64,000 nt of DNA from the NCBI RefSeq assembly GCF_002117935.1, contig NZ_BDJE01000004.1, positions 62,001 through 126,000 of the forward strand, given 5' to 3'. Position numbers and translations under genes: made by a program. This stretch comes from Nocardioides sp. PD653-B2 (GTDB lineage: Bacteria; Actinomycetota; Actinomycetes; Propionibacteriales; Nocardioidaceae). A model generated the notes under the pieces. That model did not search any database, was not told the origin of the DNA, and was given only the letters and a program-made list of their open reading frames with translations. How positions within the stretch are numbered: position 1 is the first letter of the stretch; every line of letters starts with the position of its first letter. Of this stretch, positions 26,401 to 33,415 are shown in pieces.

Positions 26401-28789
26401 TCTGTTCGTGGCGCGGGCCGCGACGGGTGAGTGGGATGCGGTGATCATGTCCCGCTCCGCGTTCGAGAAGATCCCGGTCTCCAAGGACACCGAGGAGCGC
26501 TACCTGGATGACCAGCTGATCCAGTTGCGGATATGGCTGGCAGCGTCCAAGGACGGCCGCGGCCTGTCGGTGAAGCGACTCGAGGGCACGCTGGCGCGGG
26601 CCGAGGAGCGGTTGAAGAAGCTGCGCGACGTCGCCCGGGATCCGGCGATCACCTTCGAGGCGACCGGGATCGACTACCTATGCGTGGATGAGGCGCACGG
26701 GTACAAGAACCTGCGGCTGGCCTCGAACATCCCCGGTGTCGCGGTGGAGGGGTCGAACCGGGCCACCGACCTGGACCTGAAGATGTCCTACCTGCGCGGC
26801 CGCCACGGCCGGCGAGTGGCAACGTTCATGACCGCCACCCCTATCGCCAACAGTGTCGCGGAGGCGTACACGATGCTGCGCTACCTGGCGCCCGATGACC
26901 TGGAGGCGGCCGGGATCAGCGACTTCGACACCTGGGCGGCCACCTTCGGCTCGGTGATCACCGATCTGGAGCTCTCCCCGTCGGGGACGGGGTTCCGGAT
27001 GAAGGCAAGGTTCGCGAAGTTCAGCAACGTCCCCGAACTGCTGCGGCTGTGGCACCAGGTCGCCGATGTGAAGACCGCCGAAGACCTGCACCTACCCATC
27101 CCCAACCTCGATGGCGGGGCACCGGAGACGGTGGTGGTGCCGCCGAGCCAGGAACTGGTCGACTTCATGGCGCTGCTCGCCAAGCGCGCCGACCTGGTCT
27201 CCTGCCGCGCAGTCGACCCGAGTGAGGACAACATGCTCAAGATCAGCGGCCACGGCCGCGCCGCCGCGCTGGATCTGCGGCTGGTCGACCACCAGATCGA
27301 CGGCCTGGGCGCGTTCCTCGACCGGGAGCCCTCCAAGGTCGACGCCGTCGCCGAACGGGTCGCCGCCATCTACCACGACCACGCAGACCTGGAGTTCGGT
27401 GCCGACCCCGAGCCCGGTGCCCTGCAGCTGGTGTTCTGCGATCTGGGCACCCCGACCGGGACGGGCTGGAACGCCTACGAGGAGCTCAAGGCCCAGCTCG
27501 TCTCGCGCGGTGTCCCGGCGGGGAAGGTGCGGTTCATGCACGAGGCCCGCAACGACCGCGCGAAAGCACGGCTGTTCGAGCAGGCCCGCACCGGGCATGT
27601 GGCAGTGCTGATCGGGTCGACAGAGAAGATGGGCGTGGGCACGAACGTGCAGCGCCGCGCGGTGGCGTTGCATCACGTGGACTGTCCATGGCGGCCCGCG
27701 GACCTGGCCCAGCGCGACGGCCGCATCCTGCGCCAAGGCAACCTCAACTCGACGGTGCGGGTGTACCGGTATGTCACCGAATCCTCGTTCGACACCTATC
27801 TGTGGCAAACGGTGGAGCGGAAGGCGAAGTTCATCAACCAGTTGATGCGCGGCCGGCTCGATGTGCGCGAGATCGAGGACATCGGCGACTCTGCCCTCTC
27901 CTACGCCGAGGTCAAAGCGCTGGCCTCAGGAGACTCGCGGATCATGGAACTGGCTAAGGCCGAGACCAACGCCACCAAGCTCGAGCGCCTGGAGCGGGCG
28001 TGGTCGGCCGCGCAGCGCAGCCTGGCGGCGACCATCCGCGAGGCCGGCCCGCGATTGGAGCGACTCGCGCTCGACCGGAAGCAACTGCTGGCGGCGATGC
28101 CGGTGCGCTGCGCCACCGACGCCGATGCGTTCTCGATGAGGATCAACGGCGTCACCGTGACCAAGCGGCCCGACGCGGCGCCGATGCTTCAGTGGGCGCT
28201 GCGCGGCATCGAGCCCTACCAGCGCGACCCCCAGCCGCTGGGTGAGGTCGGGGGCCTGCACCTGCAAGTTGCCGCGGACTCATGGCTGGGCCAACCCCGC
28301 TACGTGGTGTCGCTGGTCGAGGTGCCGAGGGTGCACCTGCTGGTGGAGACCAGCGACGTGCGTGAGCCCAGCCTCGGGCTGGTCCAGAGGGTGGAGAACC
28401 TGCCCCGTCGCCTGGAGCGGGTGCTCGAGGACGTCGAGATGGACACCACCAAGATCACCCGCGAGGCGGAGAAGGCCCAAGCAGGGCTGGTCGATGCGTT
28501 CCCTCGCGCCGACGAGCTCGCCACGGTGCGGGCGACGCGAGACCGGCTCGCCGCCGAGCTGGCCGCCGACAGCACCGAGAAGACACCCGACGCACCCGTC
28601 GCGCAGAACGTGGATAGTGCCGGGGCCGACGGATCCCCGCCCGACCCGTCCCGCGCATCCGGAACCGTCTCGGTATCCCTGGCGACAGGCCCGCCGGGTC
28701 GTCCGGCGATTGCGCCGCCCTCACCTGGCCCGCGGCCGCAGCCCTACCCTGTCTCACCGTCCGCCAGCAGCCTGAGTTGGTCCAGGTGA
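23498..28789 (+). CDS. Large DNA methylase-helicase fusion, DarB-like antirestriction type
   Basis: About 1763 residues from a TTG at 23498; GTG 23546 or ATG 23570 are alternatives. An N6-adenine methylase domain shows SAM motif GCGSGTF (about 141-147) and NVPF at 201-204 in place of NPPF/Y. A Pro-rich linker near 400 and a long middle region follow. An SF2/SNF2-type helicase then shows Walker A EVGAGKT (Lys909), DEAH 1064-1067 and motif VI QRDGRILRQ starting at Gln1405. The C-terminus is helical, then Pro-rich. Such fusions occur on phages and conjugative elements; phage P1 DarB protects incoming DNA from restriction. That role is inferred here. Confidence 0.85.
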   Translation: MSEPEALDVLVPAGEQVRFRPSSQMELAPSTSRERLRANVAVLELLADLEAENRLPSGAEQGVLARWSGWGSLPEVFDDTVRHSDDAQRARDLLEGRVRAAAARTTLNAHYTDAALVQAVWTALGEAGFDRNAGGRVLEPGCGSGTFIGFAPEHVRDVIGVELDPTTARVAALLYPGAEVREESFAETRLPAASRDLVIGNVPFGDVVPHDSRYNRDRMSLHNYFIYKSLHLVRPGGVVAVLTSRWTMDATNPAAREAFASMADLVTAVRLPGQTHQQAAGTDAITDLLVFRRRGEGEEPFDLVPNWRGVESLPSFRAGPGLEDAEVTLNSVFVQQPARVLGRLTSRMGRFGPEVAVSPPLSAEGQTLAERVAGDLHRELTRSLSSYAKVRPLFTPAAPRPATPTPRRRSTGQGSPVSGASLRRAGGEQPLVLPDRVVRAEGHISANAEGGWQQVCDGVSESLAVPKSQAMELRMLLGLRDTVVTLLEAESTTPLPDEAPGAGTPSHVAEREEQMGTLRARLNRQYDAYMTRYGPINRVTARNTGRIDAKTGEPVVAQVRPRQGGFADDPHSAAVFALEHYDSATGTARKADIFIERVVAPRVVRTHAESPADAVSLCLDTYGELRTNEIARLLEVDEAQAAAELEAIAFVDADTVEHTEAGWRADWVSRAEFLSGNVRARLNRVETVLDRVAEDSTAVREESAQTMLRRLQAAQAALVDVLPEDLGPTEIVAQLGVPWVSAETVEQFLRETLDDRTVEVEHPGGPVWSVRGNRHSVAARNTWGTDRVSAIDIVQACLEQRQIRVTDEMSDGRRIPNETATFAAQEKAEELQERFATWLWEDPERCQALMRRYNDALNAIVLRSYDVDEDKHYPGMARSLRLRPHQHAAVARMVAQPSVLLAHEVGAGKTFSAITGCMELRRLDLVRKPAVVVPNHMLEQFSREWLQAYPQARVLTCGTEDLVKDKRRLFVARAATGEWDAVIMSRSAFEKIPVSKDTEERYLDDQLIQLRIWLAASKDGRGLSVKRLEGTLARAEERLKKLRDVARDPAITFEATGIDYLCVDEAHGYKNLRLASNIPGVAVEGSNRATDLDLKMSYLRGRHGRRVATFMTATPIANSVAEAYTMLRYLAPDDLEAAGISDFDTWAATFGSVITDLELSPSGTGFRMKARFAKFSNVPELLRLWHQVADVKTAEDLHLPIPNLDGGAPETVVVPPSQELVDFMALLAKRADLVSCRAVDPSEDNMLKISGHGRAAALDLRLVDHQIDGLGAFLDREPSKVDAVAERVAAIYHDHADLEFGADPEPGALQLVFCDLGTPTGTGWNAYEELKAQLVSRGVPAGKVRFMHEARNDRAKARLFEQARTGHVAVLIGSTEKMGVGTNVQRRAVALHHVDCPWRPADLAQRDGRILRQGNLNSTVRVYRYVTESSFDTYLWQTVERKAKFINQLMRGRLDVREIEDIGDSALSYAEVKALASGDSRIMELAKAETNATKLERLERAWSAAQRSLAATIREAGPRLERLALDRKQLLAAMPVRCATDADAFSMRINGVTVTKRPDAAPMLQWALRGIEPYQRDPQPLGEVGGLHLQVAADSWLGQPRYVVSLVEVPRVHLLVETSDVREPSLGLVQRVENLPRRLERVLEDVEMDTTKITREAEKAQAGLVDAFPRADELATVRATRDRLAAELAADSTEKTPDAPVAQNVDSAGADGSPPDPSRASGTVSVSLATGPPGRPAIAPPSPGPRPQPYPVSPSASSLSWSR

Positions 28790-28947
28790 GTCGCGGGGGG
28801 GAGGGCCGGCTGCTGTCCACAGGCGTCATCGGCGAGAGTTGTCCAAATGTTCTGGCGCGGGAGGCGCGTGTCCGGCCTGTTGCCTGCTCCACTGGTGGGC
28901 GAGGTCGAACCCGCCGCCGACACCGTTCTGAGAGAGGACCGCACGTG

Positions 28948-29313
28948 ATGGCTGTGACCGCTACCGACCGCACCGGTGAGACCCACGATGCGACGCCGGA
29001 TTTCGTCTACGTGGTCTCGCTGCTGGCCGGACTTGAGGCCGCGACCGGACGTGAAGGTCACGCCGGGGTCTTGCCGTTCCTGGGCATGGCCCGCGCTGAG
29101 CTCACCGACTTCGGGCAGCGGCTCCCCGCCTGCTACGTGGACGTCCCCGTCATCGACCTGCGTGCAGGGCTGGCCGACCTCGACCGGCGTCTTGGCACGT
29201 TGCTGGCCAACTCCGAGGTCCTCCAGCACAGTCTGCGCATCGACGCGGCACGTCGGCTGCTGCGGCGAGGCACCGCAACCGTGGCACGGGGGCCTCATCC
29301 GGCCAGCAACTGA
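28948..29313 (+). CDS. Hypothetical protein downstream of the methylase-helicase
   Basis: About 121 residues (ATG 28948; GTG one codon before is possible), with AGAGAGG upstream. The sequence is helical and acidic: FVYVVSLLAGLEAATGREGH, LRAGLADLDRRLGTLLANS. No motif recognised. It lies 158 bases after the helicase stop in the same direction and is the last intact gene of the element part. Confidence 0.6.
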   Translation: MAVTATDRTGETHDATPDFVYVVSLLAGLEAATGREGHAGVLPFLGMARAELTDFGQRLPACYVDVPVIDLRAGLADLDRRLGTLLANSEVLQHSLRIDAARRLLRRGTATVARGPHPASN

Positions 29314-29492
29314 TGACCGGCTCCGTTTCGACAGTTGTGCTTTCCAACTGAGGCTTCGATGGGAGGACTCGCAACCAGATCTGGGGCACGAGCGATCTGC
29401 TCGAGGAGCCCGCGGCGTGCGCATCGGCTGCGGGCGCCCAGCGTCGGCGGAGTGTGTCCGATCTGGCGGTGTGGTGGTTGCTTGTCTCGGAT

Positions 29493-29721
29493 ATGAGCAA
29501 TCCGCTGCCCGCCGATGCGACCTGGTCCGACTACGTTAACGAGCACGGCGGCCCGGAGGCGTCGGGTTTGTGGATCACCCTGTGCTGGCACGGCGACCCC
29601 CCCGGATCTACGACCCGAGGTCGTCGGGCCGTACGCGTCTTTCCCCCAGGCGGTCAGTGCCATGCAGGATTCGTTGCTGATCGAGGGATTACGACCGACA
29701 CCCACCACGAAGAGTGGCTAG
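29493..29721 (+). pseudogene. Frameshifted small hypothetical gene
   Basis: An ATG at 29493 opens a frame (MSNPLPADATWSDYVNEHGG...) that reaches a run of seven C at about 29597. The plausible continuation, DLRPEVVGPYASFPQAVSAM, is in the +1 frame and ends at a TAG at 29719. The frame without the shift runs on into low-complexity sequence. Either a base was gained or lost in the C run (biological or sequencing) or the gene uses slippage. Confidence 0.45.
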
Positions 29722-29881
29722 ACGACGTATACGTGGCCACTGACGCCGTCACGATCAGCCGGGCCTGTGCCGACTTCGGCCCCCGGGTGACGCTGATCGA
29801 CCCTGGTGAGCCAGCTCACTTCGGCAACCCTGATCCAGGCCCGCCGACGACAACCGGGTTGCACAGCAACCTGTCTACCCC

Positions 29882-31150
29882 ATGCGCAGCGAGTGGACGA
29901 ACTGGCTTGACGAGCAGAGGGCCTGGAAGGAGACCGCAGTCCTCTTCGATCAGTCGCACCACATGACCGACGTCTACTTCAAGGGACCCGACGCCCTGCG
30001 GCTCCTCTCAGACCTTGGCGTCAACTCGTTCCAGCACTTCGGTCGGAACAAGGCAAAACAGTTCGTCGCGGTCAACTATGACGGCTACCTGATCGGCGAC
30101 GCGATCCTGTTCGCGTTCGAGGACGACGAGTTCAGCCTCGTCGGACGCCCGACCATCCCCAACTGGGTCGCATTCCATGCCGAGACCGGTAACTACAACG
30201 TCGCAGTGACCCGCGACGAGCGCAGCGTCGAGAACGCGGGCCGACGTCTCACCTTTCGCTACCAGCTCAACGGACCGGCCACCCAGAAGATCATCGACAA
30301 GGCGGTCGGGCGCAAGCTGGAACACATCAAGTTCTTCAACATGGGCGAGTTCGAGATCGCGGGCACGCCGATCCGTGCGCTCAACCACACCATGACCGGC
30401 GCACCTGGGCTGGAGATGACAGGCCTCGAGCTGATCGGACCCTCGGAGAAAGCCGAGGAGGTGCTGGCCATCTTGTTTGAGGCTGGCAAAGACTTCGGCC
30501 TCAAACTCGGGGGGCAGCGGGCATACCTGTCGACGGCTATCGAGTCGGGATGGATCCCCTCGCCCGTCCCGGCCATCTACACCGGCGATCAGATGAAGCC
30601 CTATCGCGAGTGGCTGGCCGCCGCGGGTTTCGAGGCCAACGCCACTATCGGGGGGAGCTTTGTCTCCGACGACATCGAGGACTACTACGCGACCCCCTGG
30701 GACTTCGGCTACGGCCGCACGATCAGGTTCGACCACGACTTCCTCGGTCGTGAGGCGCTCGAGAAGCTCGCGGACCGGCCGCACCGCCGCAAGGTTTGGC
30801 TGCGCTGGAGCAACGACGATACCGCCGCTGTCATCGCCAGCAGCTTGTTCGGCGACTCGAACGGCCAGCACGCCAAGTACATGGACCTGCCGGTTACCAA
30901 CTACGCAGTGGGACCACGTGACAAGGTACTGATCGGTGACAAGCTGGTCGGCCTCTCCTGCTACGCCGGCTACACCGTCAACGTCAACGGTTTCTGTTCG
31001 CTTGGCATGGTCGACGAGGCCAGCGCAGTCGACGGCACCGAGGTCGAGATCGTTATCGGAGAACCGAACGGTGGATCAGCAAAGCCGACCGTCGAACGAC
31101 ACGTCCAGTCGACCATCCGCGCCACCGTCAACACCAAGCCGCTGGTCTGA
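29882..31150 (+). CDS. LigM-type THF-dependent demethylase/aminomethyltransferase, 5'-truncated copy
   Basis: 422 residues of the GcvT/LigM family, which moves a methyl group from a methoxylated or N-methyl substrate to tetrahydrofolate. Family blocks seen: LFDQSHHMTDVYFKGPD, NYDGYLIGDAI, and GGSFVSDDIEDYYATPWDFGYG. Gln24 and His27 match the LigM catalytic region (Q57 and H60 there, from memory). Compared with the copy at 51177, about 35 N-terminal residues are missing, including the tyrosine loop. Similarity reaches three codons before the ATG (VYP) and stops. There is no ribosome site, so activity is uncertain. purU follows after 33 bases. Confidence 0.82.
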   Translation: MRSEWTNWLDEQRAWKETAVLFDQSHHMTDVYFKGPDALRLLSDLGVNSFQHFGRNKAKQFVAVNYDGYLIGDAILFAFEDDEFSLVGRPTIPNWVAFHAETGNYNVAVTRDERSVENAGRRLTFRYQLNGPATQKIIDKAVGRKLEHIKFFNMGEFEIAGTPIRALNHTMTGAPGLEMTGLELIGPSEKAEEVLAILFEAGKDFGLKLGGQRAYLSTAIESGWIPSPVPAIYTGDQMKPYREWLAAAGFEANATIGGSFVSDDIEDYYATPWDFGYGRTIRFDHDFLGREALEKLADRPHRRKVWLRWSNDDTAAVIASSLFGDSNGQHAKYMDLPVTNYAVGPRDKVLIGDKLVGLSCYAGYTVNVNGFCSLGMVDEASAVDGTEVEIVIGEPNGGSAKPTVERHVQSTIRATVNTKPLV

Positions 31151-31183
31151 GCCGGAAGACCGGGCCCCAGCGAGGAGAACCCT

Positions 31184-32071
31184 ATGCCCACTGCCGCTGC
31201 AACATCCGACGGCCTCGCCGCGGAGTTCATCCTTACCCTCACCTGTGCCGAACGGCCAGGGATCGTCTACGAGGTCGCTGCCTTCCTCTTTCAGCAACAC
31301 TGCACAATCCTGGAGAGCCAGCAGTTCCTCGACCGTGAGGCCGATCGGTTCTACATGCGTGTCCAGTTCCGCTCGACCAGCGGTCCGTTGGCCAGTTCGG
31401 CGCTTAGCGAGGCGTTCGCTCCGGTTGCCGAGAAGACCTCCGCAGTCTCGTGGCGGATCGTCGACGCCGCAACCAAGCCGCGTGTCCTCATCATGGTCAG
31501 CAAGTTCGGCCACTGTCTCAACGACCTGCTGTTCCGGACGAGCGACGGCCGACTCGATATCGACGTCGTCGCGGTTGTGTCAAACCACACCGACATAGCG
31601 GCTATGGCCGCCAACTACGGCGTGCCCTTCCATCATGTGCCGGTCACATCGGAGACCAAGCCAGCCGCAGAGCACCGGCTGCTCGAGTTGGTTGATGATC
31701 TCAGTGTCGATCTCGTCGTCCTCGCCCGCTACATGCAGATCTTGTCGGACGAGCTCTGCAAGGAGCTCGACGGTCGGGCCATCAACATCCATCACTCGAT
31801 GCTGCCTAGCTTCAAGGGCGCCCGCCCCTACCACCAAGCTCACGCGCGGGGTGTCAAGTTGATCGGCGCCACCGCCCACTACGTGACCGCGGACCTCGAC
31901 GAAGGCCCGATCATCGAGCAAGAGGTGGCCCGGGTGGATCACTCAATGTCCGCTGCCGAGGTCACCAAGCTCGGGAGAGACAACGAGTGCGTGGCGCTGG
32001 CCCGTGCTGTGGCTTGGCACACCGAGAACCGCGTGCTTCTCGATGGTCACCGTACTGTTGTCTTTCCCTGA
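31184..32071 (+). CDS. purU: Formyltetrahydrofolate deformylase
   Basis: 295 residues, close to E. coli PurU length. An N-terminal ACT domain (FILTLTCAERPGIVYEVAAF) precedes a formyl-transferase domain. The catalytic triad is visible as Asn201 and His203 in NIHHSMLP and Asp239 in DEGPII. It hydrolyses 10-formyl-THF to formate and THF. GAGGAG lies 8 bases before the ATG. purU occurs next to LigM/Dmt-type demethylase genes in known O-demethylating bacteria, where it helps regenerate THF. Confidence 0.94.
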   Translation: MPTAAATSDGLAAEFILTLTCAERPGIVYEVAAFLFQQHCTILESQQFLDREADRFYMRVQFRSTSGPLASSALSEAFAPVAEKTSAVSWRIVDAATKPRVLIMVSKFGHCLNDLLFRTSDGRLDIDVVAVVSNHTDIAAMAANYGVPFHHVPVTSETKPAAEHRLLELVDDLSVDLVVLARYMQILSDELCKELDGRAINIHHSMLPSFKGARPYHQAHARGVKLIGATAHYVTADLDEGPIIEQEVARVDHSMSAAEVTKLGRDNECVALARAVAWHTENRVLLDGHRTVVFP

Positions 32072-32542
32072 CCCGCGCCCAGCGATCGGCGAGGGCGAAG
32101 AACATCCCGACCGGAAGTTGGCTCGGCCCGCCCCTTCTTGCCAACCTCGATCCGGGCGTATGACGGATCAAGCCCACGATTCAGCGCATCGGAGTTCTGG
32201 AGCACAAGTTGCGCAACCCGCGTCGTGTGCGGCCGGCCATTGGCGTCACGGGCTCTCACGGCAATGGCGCCAGCGTCTACCTCCAGCGCGGTCGCTGCAT
32301 CCTGGAGAGCGTTGGGCCGACGCCACGCCGGCGCGCCTATCGACGACGTCGCTGAACGCAGACGCCGATGAACGTGGAGGAGCTGGAAGAGCGGCACAAG
32401 CCTGCCCGCGCCAACACCAAACCCATCCCTGCGAGGTCGACCCCGCCACGGCACTCGGGGCTTCGAACCGGCCGCGGGTGCCCCAGCCCACTCCGGGTGA
32501 GACCGAAGGTGCTATTCGGGTCGCAGGCTGGGGCCGTAACCG
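32072..32542. other. 471-base region without a recognised gene
   Basis: Between purU and folP. Open frames on both strands are short, overlap each other and match nothing I know. One minus-strand frame (32047-32454) is the longest but lacks a family signature. A promoter for folP-pabBA may lie here. It may also be a remnant of lost genes. Confidence 0.4.
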
Positions 32543-33415
32543 ATGACCCCCCGTCGTCACCGAAGTCATGTCCGGTCACAACCAGACGATCCCGCAGTCC
32601 CGCCTTGTCGGATCATGGGGATCGTCAACGTAACTCCGGACTCCTTCTCAGACGGCGGACGCTACCTCGCTCACGCAGCGGCCATCGCCCACGGAACCGA
32701 GATGTGGCAGCAGGGAGCCGCCGCCATCGACGTCGGCGGCGAGTCGACTAGACCCGGAGCCCTGCGCGTCCCGGAGCACATCGAGCTCGAGCGGGTCCTT
32801 CCCGTGGTTCGCGGCCTTGCTGGCGCTGGAGTCACCGTCAGCATCGACACGATGCGGGCGCGGGTCGCCGCCAAAGCGGTCGACGCCGGGGCCTCCATGA
32901 TCAACGACGTCAGTGGCGGGTTGGCCGACCCCGCAATGGCCACCACGGTCGGACAGCTCGGGACGCCGTACGTCGCGATGCACTGGCGAGGGCATAGCGC
33001 CAACATGCAGCATCGCGCCGTCTACGCCGCCGCACGTCACGACGTGATCACCGAGCTCCGCGAACGGATCGAAGCGCTCCTGGCCGCAGGTGTGCGAGGC
33101 GACCAGCTCATCGTGGACCCGGGCATCGGCTTCGCGAAGACATCGGGCCAGAGCTGGGAGATCCTCGCGGCCGTCCATGAGCTGGGCACGCTGGGGTACC
33201 CGATCCTCATTGGCGCTTCCCGCAAGTCCCTGTTCAAGGAGCTCGACCTCGACCAGCCGCAGCCGAATAGGCAGCGCGACCTGGACGCAGCCACGGCGGC
33301 GCTCACCGCAATCCTCGCCCCGCTTGTCGCGTGGGTCAGGGTCCACGACGTACGCGCCAACGTCGTCGCGGCTCAAGTGGCATGCCGACTTGAACAGGAC
33401 CGACCGGATGTCTAG
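32543..33415 (+). CDS. folP: Dihydropteroate synthase
   Basis: 290 residues. It condenses p-aminobenzoate with the pterin pyrophosphate to make dihydropteroate. Both DHPS signatures are present: IMGIVNVTPDSFSDGG near residue 24 and the GGESTRPGA block; also INDVSGG, DPGIGFAKT and GASRKS (catalytic-site Lys/Ser). It starts at ATG 32543; an internal ATG at 32615 would begin at the first signature. It overlaps pabBA by eight bases. Linkage to a demethylase and purU, not to folE/folB/folK, is unusual. A housekeeping copy probably exists elsewhere, which cannot be tested here. Confidence 0.93.
   Translation: MTPRRHRSHVRSQPDDPAVPPCRIMGIVNVTPDSFSDGGRYLAHAAAIAHGTEMWQQGAAAIDVGGESTRPGALRVPEHIELERVLPVVRGLAGAGVTVSIDTMRARVAAKAVDAGASMINDVSGGLADPAMATTVGQLGTPYVAMHWRGHSANMQHRAVYAAARHDVITELRERIEALLAAGVRGDQLIVDPGIGFAKTSGQSWEILAAVHELGTLGYPILIGASRKSLFKELDLDQPQPNRQRDLDAATAALTAILAPLVAWVRVHDVRANVVAAQVACRLEQDRPDV

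Noticed and set aside
32047..32454. Minus-strand gene between purU and folP
   Set aside because: No ribosome site, no family signature, and overlap with the purU end.
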